Shown in pieces: positions 1-6,886 of a DNA stretch of 9,108 nt. The notes under the pieces are model-generated. The model did no database searches. It saw only the letters and a program-made list of their open reading frames with translations, and was not told the DNA's origin. Position 1 is the first letter of the stretch. Each line of letters opens with the position of its first letter. A program made the translations under genes and the position numbers. The DNA comes from Anaerolineae bacterium (GTDB lineage: Bacteria; Chloroflexota; Anaerolineae; UBA4142). The stretch spans positions 1 through 9,108 of the forward strand of contig JAOACU010000108.1 of NCBI GenBank assembly GCA_026417715.1, written 5' to 3'.

Positions 1-1088
1 GTACGCGTGACATTTCCTTCAACAATCCGAACATAACTGGCGCCGGAAATATAGTGGACGCGCTGGTACTGCAATCGGATGGGAAATTGTTGGTGGGGGG
101 CAATTTTCTTTATGTGGGCAGTACGTCTAGGGACCGTTTGGCACGGTTGCAAAATACTTTGCCCACTTGCACCTCTGTAGCCACTGGCGATTGGAGCAAT
201 AACGCCACCTGGGATTGCGGCAGACCTCCAAGCACAGAAGAAAACGCTGTCATTGCCAGTTCTCATACGGTCACGCTGGATGTGGATAGCGCGGACCTCG
301 CCAATGTCACCATCAACAGCGGCGGCACGCTCACGAACAATGGTACCGCGCGCACGCTCTCACTCACAGGTAACTGGAGCAACAGCGGCACGTTCACCCC
401 CGGCACCTCCATCGGCGTCACGTTCAAAGGCACGGGCGCGCAAACGCTCACGGGCGCAACCACGTTCTACAACTTGACGATCAACAACACGGGTGGTAGC
501 GTCACTCTCGCCAACAATATGACCGTCAACGGCGCGCTCACACTCACCAGCGACCTGACCACCGCGAGCAATGTGCTGATACTCGGTTCGAGCGCGAGCG
601 TGAGCGGCGCGGGCGATGTGGTTGGCACAGTGCGGCGCACCAGTTTCAGTGGCACACAGCAGTACAACAATCAGTATACCACGATCAATTTTACGACTGC
701 GCCAACGCAGATGGATGTGAAACTGACCAAGTCTGCGCCCAGCGGTCTGACGACGGCGGTCAATCGCTATTACACATTGACGCCGACGGGCGCGGTGAAT
801 GCGACGATTCAGTTGGCGTACAAAGATAGCGAATTGAACGGAGTCACGGAAGCGAATGCAAGGTTGTGGCGATACGACACGGGGCAGAGTAAATGGATTT
901 TGCAAGGCGGCACGGTCAACACGACGAACAACCACGTATCGCTGGCGGGCGTAACCCAGTTTTCGGATTGGGCGATCAGCGATAACGGCGCACCCACCGC
1001 CGTCACGCTGTCGTCGTTCCGTGCGCAATCGTCCACGTTCGATCTGGCGGCGTGGTTTGCGGAGATTCTGAGACAATGGGGGCGTTAG
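1..1088 (+). CDS. Surface/secreted protein, C-terminal part (delta-60 repeat plus beta-rich repeats), 5' truncated by the window
   Basis: The reading frame is open from the window edge (first full codon at 3), so the GTG at 54 is not the start. The first residues read TRDISFNNPNITGAG and continue into VDALVLQSDGKLLVGGNF, a typical delta-60 beta-propeller-like repeat; more copies probably lie upstream. About nt 165-650 encodes Thr/Asn/Gly/Ser-rich beta repeats (GDWSNNATWD, NVTINSGGTLTNNG, NLTINNTGGSVTLANN), the look of beta-helix surface proteins. About nt 740-990 resembles a beta-sandwich (RYYTLTP ... LWRYDTGQSKW ... VTQFSDWAI). The end carries PTAVTLSSF, a segment often seen just before the C-terminal anchor of such proteins. 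Here only about 21 more residues follow and there is no clear transmembrane helix plus basic tail, so anchoring is uncertain. Function is unknown; adhesion or an envelope role is inference. Confidence 0.8.
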   Translation, partial: TRDISFNNPNITGAGNIVDALVLQSDGKLLVGGNFLYVGSTSRDRLARLQNTLPTCTSVATGDWSNNATWDCGRPPSTEENAVIASSHTVTLDVDSADLANVTINSGGTLTNNGTARTLSLTGNWSNSGTFTPGTSIGVTFKGTGAQTLTGATTFYNLTINNTGGSVTLANNMTVNGALTLTSDLTTASNVLILGSSASVSGAGDVVGTVRRTSFSGTQQYNNQYTTINFTTAPTQMDVKLTKSAPSGLTTAVNRYYTLTPTGAVNATIQLAYKDSELNGVTEANARLWRYDTGQSKWILQGGTVNTTNNHVSLAGVTQFSDWAISDNGAPTAVTLSSFRAQSSTFDLAAWFAEILRQWGR

Positions 1089-1101
1089 CGCGTGTTCGGA
1101 T

Positions 1102-1160
1102 GAAAGATGAAGGACGAAAGACGAAGGTGGTCTTTCGTCCTTCGTCTTTTGTCGTTCGTC
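1102..1160. repeat. Long inverted repeat made of 7-base units; possible terminator of the upstream gene
   Basis: The left arm is a run of GAARGAY heptamers (GAAAGAT, GAAGGAC, GAAAGAC, from 1102 to 1122). The right arm is the complement (GTCTTTC, GTCCTTC, GTCTTTT, GTCGTTC, from 1130 to 1157). The core AGGACGAAAGAC (1111-1122) pairs perfectly with 1130-1141, and pairing extends out to about 1103/1149 with one G-T wobble. The loop is 1123-1129 and a short T stretch (1147-1150) ends the stem. It lies 14 bases after the stop of the surface protein gene, so it could terminate that transcript. The heptamer make-up also suggests a dispersed intergenic repeat. Confidence 0.65.
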
Positions 1161-1164
1161 AACA

Positions 1165-1193
1165 TTGCCAAATCCTCACAATTCTGGTAAAAT
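1165..1193 (+). promoter_or_regulatory. Sigma70-type promoter for the tRNA-Leu / tig transcript
   Basis: TTGCCA (1165-1170) and TAAAAT (1188-1193) are close to the consensus -35 and -10 boxes and are separated by exactly 17 bases. The predicted start of transcription near 1200 is just ahead of the mature tRNA 5' end at 1208. It is the best promoter match seen in the window and probably also serves tig, since no terminator hairpin lies between the tRNA and tig. Confidence 0.7.
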
Positions 1194-1207
1194 GAATAAG
1201 CGATTCT

Positions 1208-1292
1208 GGGGGCGTGTCGGAATTGGCAGACGAGCATGGCTTAGGACCATGTGGGTTGCACACCCGTGAGAGTTCGAGTCTCTCCGTCCCCA
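1208..1292 (+). tRNA. tRNA-Leu (anticodon UAG)
   Basis: A full class II cloverleaf can be folded. The acceptor GGGGGCG (1208-1214) pairs with CGTCCCC (1285-1291) with one G-U pair, and the discriminator A at 1292 is typical of Leu. The D arm has TCG/CGA (1217-1219/1231-1233). The anticodon stem is CATGG/CCATG with loop CTTAGGA, placing anticodon TAG at 1242-1244, which reads CUA and probably other CUN codons. A long variable arm has the stem GGGT/ACCC (1253-1265). The T arm is GAGAG/CTCTC with loop TTCGAGT. CCA is not encoded (TTC follows), so it must be added after transcription. Confidence 0.97.
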
Positions 1293-1319
1293 TTCTAAAT
1301 TTTTTGCAAAGGAAATGCC

Positions 1320-2762
1320 GTGAAAGTCACAACCGAACGCAGACCCAATTGTGAAACCGTCATTACCGTTGAGGTAGATGAACAACAAGTCAAAACAGCA
1401 ATGCAACGCGCCGCCGAAAAGATTGCGCGTGTGCGTCCTGTCCCCGGCTTTCGTCCCGGTAAAGCCCCGTACGAACGCGTCGAACGGATGGTGGGCAAAC
1501 AAGTCCTGCGCGAACAAGCGATTGACGAACTCGCGCAGATGCTCTACAGGCAAGTGCTTCAAGAGCAACAGATCGAACCCTACGATGTGGGGCAAGTTTC
1601 TGTGGCGCAAGAAGAACCACTGATTTTGCAATTCACCGTACCCACGCGTCCCGTTGTCAAACTCGGTGATTATCGCTCGATTCAGTTTCGTCCTCCGCCT
1701 CTGCAAGTGACCGATGCGGAGGTCGAGGAGGTCATCGAAGCGTTACGGAAACAACAAGCCACGTGGGTCCCGGTGACACGCGCCGTGCAACTGAATGACC
1801 TCGTCACGCTCAATGTGTCGGGAGGACTGGAAGGACAGCCACCGCTGGAGCGACAAGGTTTGCAGACGCGCGTGAATGCGCGCGAAGGCGCGTTCCCTTG
1901 GCTCGAACAACTCGTCGGTACGAATCTGAACGAAACACGCACGATCACCTACACCTATCCCGAAGATAGTGCCAACGCCGGCAAAGTTGCCACATACACG
2001 GTGACAGTCACCGACATCAAGGAACAGCAACTACCTAACGTGGACGATGATTTCGCCAAGTCTGTGAGTTCTGTCGAGACACTGGCGCAATTGCGCGCGC
2101 AGATTCGAGAGGACTTGTACGAGCAAAAGCAACTCCAAGCCAATCTGGACTTGGAAAACCAAGTGCTGGACGCGCTAGTTGCGCAAGCCGAGATTGATAT
2201 TCCGAATTCGATGATTGAGGATCAAATCAATCTCGACATCGAGCGGATGAAGAAAGATGCGCAACGCAAAGGTTTTACTTGGCAACGATATTTGGAACTT
2301 GCTAACAAAGATGAACAAACCCTGCGTACCGAATTGCGTCCACGAGCCGAAAGGCGCATCAAAGAACTGTTAGCGTTGATCGAATTAGCCAAAGTCGAAC
2401 ATATCGAAGTGCTGCCGGAGGAGGTGCAGGAAGAAATCGAAGAACGCGTCGCGAGTGAAAGTGGTGCGCGCGCCGCGCAACTACGCCGCCAACTCGAAAC
2501 ACCTGACTCACGCAAGGATATCGAATTCCGTCTCAAAATGCGTTACACGCTCGGTTGGCTTATGGCGATGGCAAAGGGCGAACCCGTGAGCGGCAAGATC
2601 ATTACACCTGAAATGCTTCGTCGCGCGCGCAAGTACGAGCAGGAGCAAGCCGCCGCCGAAACCCAACCCGAGTCCCCTTCTGGCTTGATCACCGATCCGC
2701 GCCAAGTGCGCGCCGAGGACTGGCCCAAAGGGCTGGAGAAACCTGTCGTGCCCAAGTGGTAG
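1320..2762 (+). CDS. tig: Trigger factor (ribosome-associated chaperone with a PPIase-like domain)
   Basis: Trigger factor docks at the ribosomal exit tunnel and shields nascent chains. The 480-residue product shows the ribosome-binding signature GFRPGKAP at residues 43-50 inside the N-terminal domain. An FKBP-like domain lies at about 150-235 (LNDLVTLNVSG ... LVGTNLNETRTITYTYPED), followed by the usual junction LPNVDDDFAKSV. A long helical chaperone domain spans about 250-435. The last 45 residues are a Pro/Glu-rich tail (ETQPESPSGL...) that makes it longer than the about 430 residues usual for the family. The start is GTG with an AAAGGA ribosome binding site at 1308-1313, 6 bases upstream. 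It starts 27 bases after tRNA-Leu and is probably cotranscribed with it. Identity is firm from the N-terminal signature and domain order. Confidence 0.95.
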   Translation: MKVTTERRPNCETVITVEVDEQQVKTAMQRAAEKIARVRPVPGFRPGKAPYERVERMVGKQVLREQAIDELAQMLYRQVLQEQQIEPYDVGQVSVAQEEPLILQFTVPTRPVVKLGDYRSIQFRPPPLQVTDAEVEEVIEALRKQQATWVPVTRAVQLNDLVTLNVSGGLEGQPPLERQGLQTRVNAREGAFPWLEQLVGTNLNETRTITYTYPEDSANAGKVATYTVTVTDIKEQQLPNVDDDFAKSVSSVETLAQLRAQIREDLYEQKQLQANLDLENQVLDALVAQAEIDIPNSMIEDQINLDIERMKKDAQRKGFTWQRYLELANKDEQTLRTELRPRAERRIKELLALIELAKVEHIEVLPEEVQEEIEERVASESGARAAQLRRQLETPDSRKDIEFRLKMRYTLGWLMAMAKGEPVSGKIITPEMLRRARKYEQEQAAAETQPESPSGLITDPRQVRAEDWPKGLEKPVVPKW

Positions 2763-2817
2763 GTGAAGTTGACGAACCAAAGTGAATTGATTTGAACTTA
2801 CGTACGATAGGGAAACC

Positions 2818-3162
2818 GTGTCGCTTCTACACCTGCCCAATAAGACAGACGCGTATATTCCAGCCCGCAAGATTGTAGATTATCTGCTTTCAGAGACGCA
2901 TGCTGTTGGAAAATCCAAAGCCAAGTTCTTTCGTTCGCTGGGCTTTGACGAAACAACAGTCGGCGAGTTAGAGCAAGGGTTACTGGAAATTGCACAGGTG
3001 GGACAAGTAAAGGAACGGGTAGATTCACCACACGGAGTAAAATATGTGGTTGACGGTTCTTTGAAAACGCCGCACGGAACTGTTGTACAGGTGCGAACAA
3101 TATGGATCGTGGAATCTGTCCGTCCGGCGCCTCGATTTGTAACGGCTTATCCAATCGAGTAA
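2818..3162 (+). CDS. DUF6883-type small protein (possible toxin-like partner of the next gene)
   Basis: This 114-residue protein has the layout I associate with DUF6883: an opening AYIPARKIVDYLLS, then GKSKAKFFRSLGF, then EQGLLEIA, then GVKYVVDGSL, and a C-terminal VRTIWIVE...PRFVTAYPIE. There is no signal peptide or membrane helix. The family has no established function that I know of. The compact alpha-then-beta layout and the terminal VTAYP recall small RNase-like (BECR-fold) toxin domains, but that is inference. The start is GTG behind a weak AGGG site at 2809-2812; an in-frame stop at 2788 leaves no better option. Base composition is AT-richer than in tig and clpP. It is followed by a DUF4926-type gene, a pairing consistent with a two-gene module. 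Confidence 0.75.
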   Translation: MSLLHLPNKTDAYIPARKIVDYLLSETHAVGKSKAKFFRSLGFDETTVGELEQGLLEIAQVGQVKERVDSPHGVKYVVDGSLKTPHGTVVQVRTIWIVESVRPAPRFVTAYPIE

Positions 3163-3176
3163 CTGATGTTACGCAG

Positions 3177-3199
3177 ATGTAAGACAAGTTGTCCTACAT
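3177..3199. repeat. Short hairpin between the two small genes
   Basis: ATGTA (3177-3181) pairs with TACAT (3195-3199) and GACA (3183-3186) with TGTC (3190-3193) around a 3-base loop, with one A-C mismatch. A run of six T lies at 3211-3216, too far from the stem for a classic terminator. It could be an operator or an mRNA structure that tunes expression of the second gene; the role is unproven. Confidence 0.35.
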
Positions 3200-3234
3200 A
3201 TCACACCGAATTTTTTCTGGCATTTGCGTAAGGT

Positions 3235-3240
3235 AAGGAG
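3235..3240 (+). promoter_or_regulatory. Ribosome binding site that fixes the DUF4926 gene start
   Basis: AAGGAG lies 10 bases ahead of the ATG at 3251. The upstream in-frame TTG (3224) has no such site in front of it, and using it would place this AAGGAG inside the coding region. The ATG is therefore the better start. Confidence 0.65.
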
Positions 3241-3250
3241 CGGTTGCGGA

Positions 3251-3481
3251 ATGATACGAGAGTTAGACACAGTGGTTCTTGCTAAAGACCTGGAAACATA
3301 TGGTCTAAAGCGCGGTGATGTAGGAGCGGTCGTTCACTGTTATACAGATGGGAAAACTTTTGAAGTAGAATTTGTTACTGGCAAAGGCAAGACTATTGCT
3401 GTAGTAACGCTCACAGAATCGGACATTCGCCCGATGCATCGTGAAGAAATTCTTCATGTCCGTGCGTTTGTGCCAGCATAG
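3251..3481 (+). CDS. DUF4926 domain protein (putative antitoxin-like partner)
   Basis: This 76-residue protein matches the DUF4926 pattern throughout: IRELDTVVLAKDL, then YGLKRGDVGAVVHCY, then TFEVEFVTGKGKT, then VVTLTESDIRPM. This looks like a small beta-barrel (SH3/KOW-like) fold, an inference from the repeated short strands and the GDVG turn. No catalytic residues are evident. It sits 88 bases downstream of the DUF6883-type gene on the same strand and shares its AT-richer composition, suggesting the two arrived together. Members of this family are usually encoded as small stand-alone proteins beside other small unknowns, and an antitoxin or immunity role is plausible but not shown. The start is ATG 3251 rather than TTG 3224, based on the ribosome binding site. 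Confidence 0.8.
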   Translation: MIRELDTVVLAKDLETYGLKRGDVGAVVHCYTDGKTFEVEFVTGKGKTIAVVTLTESDIRPMHREEILHVRAFVPA

Positions 3482-3518
3482 GAAACAAACACCCACCCAA
3501 TATGCCTTTCCAGTCAGC

Positions 3519-3553
3519 AGCGCTTCGCGCTTGAAACGTGAACCGTTGAAGCG
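3519..3553 (+). other. Structured leader upstream of clpP
   Basis: AGCGC-TTC-GCGCT (3519-3531) forms a small GC-rich hairpin. Alternatively CGCTTC (3521-3526) can pair with GAAGCG (3548-3553), so two mutually exclusive folds are possible. No T-run follows directly, so it is not a clear terminator. It lies between the stop of the DUF4926 gene and the clpP ribosome binding site GAGGAG (3575-3580). I found no convincing -35/-10 pair here. Confidence 0.3.
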
Positions 3554-3585
3554 TGCATTTCAATAATTTTTGAAGAGGAGTTACA

Positions 3586-4215
3586 ATGACGATTTCTAAT
3601 CCCCTCAACATTATCCCGATGGTGATCGAAAGTACGGGTCGGGGTGAACGTGCGTACGATATTTTCTCGTTACTGTTGAAAGAACGGATCATCTTTTTGG
3701 GCACACCGATTGATGATCACGTCGCCAACTTGGTGGTTGCCCAAATGTTGTTCTTGGATCGCGAAGACCCCGACAAGGAGATTCGCCTCTTTATCAATTG
3801 CCCCGGTGGTTCCATCACCGCAGGGTTGGCGATTTACGACACGATGCAAATGGTCAGCGCGCCGGTCTCGACGACGTGCGTGGGCTTGGCAGCCAGTATG
3901 GGCACGGTGCTCCTTGCCGCCGGCTCCAAGGGTCGCCGCTTTGCATTGCCCAACTCGACGATTCACATCCACCAACCCTGGGGCGGCGCGCAAGGTCAAG
4001 CCGTTGACATCGAAATCGAAGCGCGACGCATTATGCGCGAGCGCGAACGGCTCAACCAACTCCTTGCCTTTCACAGCGGACAACCCGTTGAACGCATTGC
4101 GCACGATACCGACCGCAACTACTATATGGACGCACCCGAAGCCGTCAAGTACGGTTTGATTGATGAAGTGTTGACTAGTTCCAAACTGGAAAAACAGCAG
4201 GGAGACAAAAAGTAG
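3586..4215 (+). CDS. clpP: ATP-dependent Clp protease proteolytic subunit ClpP with Asn in the catalytic Asp position
   Basis: ClpP is the serine peptidase that forms the double-ring chamber fed by ClpX. The 209-residue product has normal family length. The N-terminal IPMVIESTGRGERAYDIFS is a hallmark, and FINCPGGSITAGLAIYDTM is also typical. The nucleophile Ser104 lies in GLAASMG and His129 in IHIHQPWGG. The third triad position falls at residue 178 in DTDRNYYMDAPEA: spacing Ser-His 25 and His-third residue 49 equals that of E. coli ClpP (111/136/185), yet the residue is Asn (codon AAC, 4117-4119), not Asp. Asn here is known from Listeria ClpP1, which needs a partner ClpP for good activity. 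Asp176 and Asp182 are nearby but off register. The start is ATG with GAGGAG 5 bases upstream. clpX follows 40 bases downstream. Confidence 0.96.
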   Translation: MTISNPLNIIPMVIESTGRGERAYDIFSLLLKERIIFLGTPIDDHVANLVVAQMLFLDREDPDKEIRLFINCPGGSITAGLAIYDTMQMVSAPVSTTCVGLAASMGTVLLAAGSKGRRFALPNSTIHIHQPWGGAQGQAVDIEIEARRIMRERERLNQLLAFHSGQPVERIAHDTDRNYYMDAPEAVKYGLIDEVLTSSKLEKQQGDKK

Positions 4216-4239
4216 CGAGGCAGTGGATTGCGTCCCCTC

Positions 4240-4244
4240 AGGGA
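4240..4244 (+). promoter_or_regulatory. Ribosome binding site supporting the clpX ATG start
   Basis: AGGGA at 4240-4244 (continuing AGAA) precedes ATG 4256 by 11 bases. The in-frame GTG at 4223 has only GAGG two bases away, too close, and would add 11 residues (including VPSGKK) before the usual ClpX N-terminus. Confidence 0.5.
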
Positions 4245-4255
4245 AGAAATGTCTT

Positions 4256-5533
4256 ATGCCCACTCTCCGTCGGTATGGTGAAGAATTTTGTTCCTTCTGT
4301 GGTCGTAGTTCCGAGCAAGTGAGCCGTTTGATTGCCGGACCCGAATCGGTGTTCATTTGCGACGAATGCGTCGAACTGTGTCGCGAAATTCTCGAACAGG
4401 AAGCGAACGCCGCGCGCGGCACGATGCTTTCGATCTCTAGTCTGCCCCCCAAAGAAATCTATCGTCGCCTGAACGAGTATGTGGTGGGGCAAGACCGCGC
4501 CAAAAAAGTTCTGTCGGTCGCTGTGTACAATCACTACAAGCGCATCGCGGTTGGCGCCAAGCCCGGTGACATCGAATTAGGCAAATCGAACATTCTTCTG
4601 ATTGGTCCTACAGGTTGCGGCAAGACCTTGCTCGCGCAAACCCTCGCCAAGATTCTCGATGTGCCGTTCACGATTGCCGATGCCACGACGCTCACCGAAG
4701 CCGGTTACGTCGGTGAAGACGTGGAGAACATTCTGCTCGCGCTGATCCAGAACGCGAACGGTGACGTCGCGCGCGCGGAACGCGGCATCGTGTACATTGA
4801 CGAGATTGACAAGATCGCGCGCAAAAGCGGCGAGAATCCTTCCATCACGCGCGATGTGTCTGGCGAAGGAGTGCAACAAGCCCTGCTGAAAATTTTGGAA
4901 GGGACGATTGCGCGCGTGCCGGTGCAAGGTGGACGCAAACATCCGCAGGGCGAAATGATTTCGATTGACACGCGCAACATCCTGTTCATCTGCGGTGGTG
5001 CGTTCGAGGGGTTGGACAAAATCATCCTGCAACGCGTGGCGGATCGGCGCGCGGTTGGTTTTCGGGGTGAGAAGGAACGCGCGGCACAAGAACTCACTCC
5101 TAGCGAGTTGTTGCAACTCGTCACCGCCGATGATCTCTTGCGCTACGGTATGATTCCCGAATTTGTCGGACGCGTTCCTGTTGTGGTGAGTGTGGACCCG
5201 CTAGATCGCCAAATGCTGATTCAGATTTTGACCGAGCCGAAGAATTCGATCATCAAACAATATCAACATCTGTTTGCCCTCGACAACGTCGAATTGATTT
5301 TTGAACCCGAGGCGTTAGAAGCCGCGGCTGAAGAAGCCATCAAGTATCGCACTGGCGCGCGCGGTTTGCGCACCATCATCGAAAGTATTTTGCTCGATGT
5401 GATGTACGAAGTACCGTCGCGACGCGACGTTCGTCGCTGTGTCATCACCGCCGAGACTATTCGCAATCGAAGCAAACCTTTGTTGTTTACTCAGACCGAA
5501 CGTTCCGTCGAGTGGCAGTCCAAGACAGCGTAA
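4256..5533 (+). CDS. clpX: ATP-dependent Clp protease ATP-binding subunit ClpX
   Basis: ClpX is the hexameric AAA+ unfoldase that recognises substrates and threads them into ClpP. With the ATG at 4256 the product has 425 residues, normal for the family. The N-terminal C4 zinc-binding domain has Cys12, Cys15, Cys35 and Cys38 (CSFC ... CDEC). Walker A is GPTGCGKT (117-124), the pore loop GYVG (150-153), Walker B IVYIDEID (178-185), the RKH pore loop 227-229, and sensor 2 GARG (367-370). The ClpP-docking tripeptide is VGF (267-269), at the same distance from GLDK as the E. coli IGF. All ATPase motifs are intact, so this is an active unfoldase by sequence. The gene is just downstream of clpP and probably cotranscribed with it. 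Confidence 0.97.
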   Translation: MPTLRRYGEEFCSFCGRSSEQVSRLIAGPESVFICDECVELCREILEQEANAARGTMLSISSLPPKEIYRRLNEYVVGQDRAKKVLSVAVYNHYKRIAVGAKPGDIELGKSNILLIGPTGCGKTLLAQTLAKILDVPFTIADATTLTEAGYVGEDVENILLALIQNANGDVARAERGIVYIDEIDKIARKSGENPSITRDVSGEGVQQALLKILEGTIARVPVQGGRKHPQGEMISIDTRNILFICGGAFEGLDKIILQRVADRRAVGFRGEKERAAQELTPSELLQLVTADDLLRYGMIPEFVGRVPVVVSVDPLDRQMLIQILTEPKNSIIKQYQHLFALDNVELIFEPEALEAAAEEAIKYRTGARGLRTIIESILLDVMYEVPSRRDVRRCVITAETIRNRSKPLLFTQTERSVEWQSKTA

Positions 5534-5551
5534 GCACGTTGGGGAGACACT

Positions 5552-6847
5552 ATGGATTCAGCCATTCCTCACCTTCCACCCGAACCGCGTACCATCGAAG
5601 AGACCGGCTTGAATATGGCGTTTCTTGCCGATCTGGCTCTCAAGACGATGTACACGCGTGGCTTTTTGATGGGACACGAGATCGCCGATTCGATGCGGCT
5701 CCCTTTCACCAACATCGTGGACAAGGTGCTCGATTATCTGCGCCGCGAACATTTATGCGAGGTGAAAGGATCGAGCGGTTTTGGTGAATCGTCGTATCAG
5801 TACGTCATCTCCGAAGAAGGACGTGCTCGCGCGCGCGAATTGATGGAGCAAAATCAATACGTAGGTCCTGCGCCCGTGCAGTTGCCAGTCTATATCAAAA
5901 TGGTGCACGCGCAATCAATGGTGGGACAAGTAGTTACACAAGATATGCTCAAGCGGGCTTTTTCGCATCTTGTGCTTAGCCAAGCCATTCTGGATCAATT
6001 GGGTCCTGCCATCAATTCAGGCAAGTCTATCTTTTTGTTCGGTGCGGCGGGTAACGGCAAAACTGCGATTGCTGAGGCGATTGGCTCACTGATGCCCGGC
6101 GCCATTTTGATTCCATACGCGGTGACGGTGGATGGACACATCATCAAAATTTACGATGCCTTGCATCACCAACCGATTCCAGAAAAAACCAGTGATGATG
6201 ATCGCGGGCTAGGGATTCGGCGCGGCGAACGCTATGATCGTCGCTGGGTGTTGATTCGACGACCATTGATTGTCACGGGCGGCGAACTGACGCTCGAAAG
6301 TCTTGATTTGGTGTACGATCCCGTGACCAAATTCTACGAAGCCCCGTATCAGATGAAAGCCAACGGCGGGGTGTTTCTGTTGGACGATTTTGGACGGCAA
6401 CAAGTGCGTCCGCGCGATTTGTTGAACCGTTGGATTGTGCCGTTGGAAAAGCGCGTGGACTTTTTGACCTTGGCAACAGGGCACAAGATTGATGTTCCTT
6501 TCGATGCACTCATCATTTTCTCGACGAATCTCAATCCCGAAGAATTGGTGGACGAAGCGTTCTTGCGCCGCATTCGCTATAAAATTCATATTGCCGATCC
6601 CACATGGGAAGAGTATCGCGAGATTTTTATGCGCGAAGCCGCGCGCAAGGGCATTCCCTATTCGGAAGAGATGTTGCGTTATCTGGTGATGGAATACTAT
6701 ATCAAACCCAAGCGACGTCCGCGCGCCGTCCATCCGCGCGACATTCTCGATGAACTCGTGGATATCGCGCGCTTTCGCGGAATGCCCGCTGTGCTCTCTA
6801 AAGAATTGATTGACCTCGCTTGCCAAACGTATTTCTTGAAATCATAA
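5552..6847 (+). CDS. AAA+ ATPase with N-terminal winged-helix domain, function unknown
   Basis: This 431-residue protein is soluble by sequence. Residues about 18-100 look like a winged helix-turn-helix (LALKTMYTRGFLMGHEIAD ... NIVDKVLDYLRREHLCEVKG ... YQYVISEEGRARA). The AAA+ core has Walker A GAAGNGKT (164-171), Walker B GVFLLDDF (273-280), a sensor 1 candidate FSTNL (323-327) and an arginine-finger candidate FLRRIRYK (337-344). About 100 residues separate Walker A from Walker B, more than in classical AAA modules. This insert holds IPYAVTVDGHIIKIYDALHH and a charged loop, typical of a conserved family of unknown role. A C-terminal helical lid with RAVHPRDILDELVDIA (391-406) follows. The start is ATG with GGGGAG 5 bases upstream, 18 bases after clpX, so cotranscription is likely. 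A chaperone or remodelling role, possibly with DNA or a membrane partner, is inference. Confidence 0.85.
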   Translation: MDSAIPHLPPEPRTIEETGLNMAFLADLALKTMYTRGFLMGHEIADSMRLPFTNIVDKVLDYLRREHLCEVKGSSGFGESSYQYVISEEGRARARELMEQNQYVGPAPVQLPVYIKMVHAQSMVGQVVTQDMLKRAFSHLVLSQAILDQLGPAINSGKSIFLFGAAGNGKTAIAEAIGSLMPGAILIPYAVTVDGHIIKIYDALHHQPIPEKTSDDDRGLGIRRGERYDRRWVLIRRPLIVTGGELTLESLDLVYDPVTKFYEAPYQMKANGGVFLLDDFGRQQVRPRDLLNRWIVPLEKRVDFLTLATGHKIDVPFDALIIFSTNLNPEELVDEAFLRRIRYKIHIADPTWEEYREIFMREAARKGIPYSEEMLRYLVMEYYIKPKRRPRAVHPRDILDELVDIARFRGMPAVLSKELIDLACQTYFLKS

Positions 6848-6858
6848 ACTCAACATCT

Positions 6859-6873
6859 GCGCGCCTACCGCGC
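6859..6873 (+). other. Small hairpin ahead of the membrane protein gene
   Basis: GCGCG (6859-6863) and CGCGC (6869-6873) form a 5 bp stem with loop CCTAC, immediately before the ribosome binding site AAAGGAG (6875-6881). It is not followed by a T-run, so it should not stop transcription but may set mRNA stability or translation. Confidence 0.3.
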
Positions 6874-6886
6874 GAAAGGAGAAACA

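Noticed and set aside
360..1076. 238-residue open frame on the minus strand
   Set aside because: Opposite-strand shadow of the surface protein gene: Arg-rich composition, no recognisable domain.
1102..1160. CRISPR-like repeats
   Set aside because: Units are 7 bases with no spacers and are arranged as a palindrome.
1315..1323. Three-codon ATG-CCG-TGA overlapping the tig start
   Set aside because: Too short to support as a leader peptide; the ribosome binding site spacing fits the tig GTG.
2769..2808. Promoter for the DUF6883-type gene (TTGACG at 2769, TACGAT at 2803)
   Set aside because: The boxes are 28 bases apart, far from the 16-18 needed, and no other pair fits.
3531..3567. Promoter for clpP (TTGAAA at 3531, AATAAT-like -10 near 3562)
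   Set aside because: Spacing of about 25 bases is too long; no good alternative was found, though an internal promoter cannot be excluded.
4223..4255. N-terminal extension of ClpX from GTG 4223
   Set aside because: Poor ribosome binding site spacing and residues not typical of ClpX; the ATG at 4256 gives the usual N-terminus.
3670..4452. 260-residue open frame on the minus strand across clpP and clpX
   Set aside because: Antisense to two firmly identified genes and no family resemblance.
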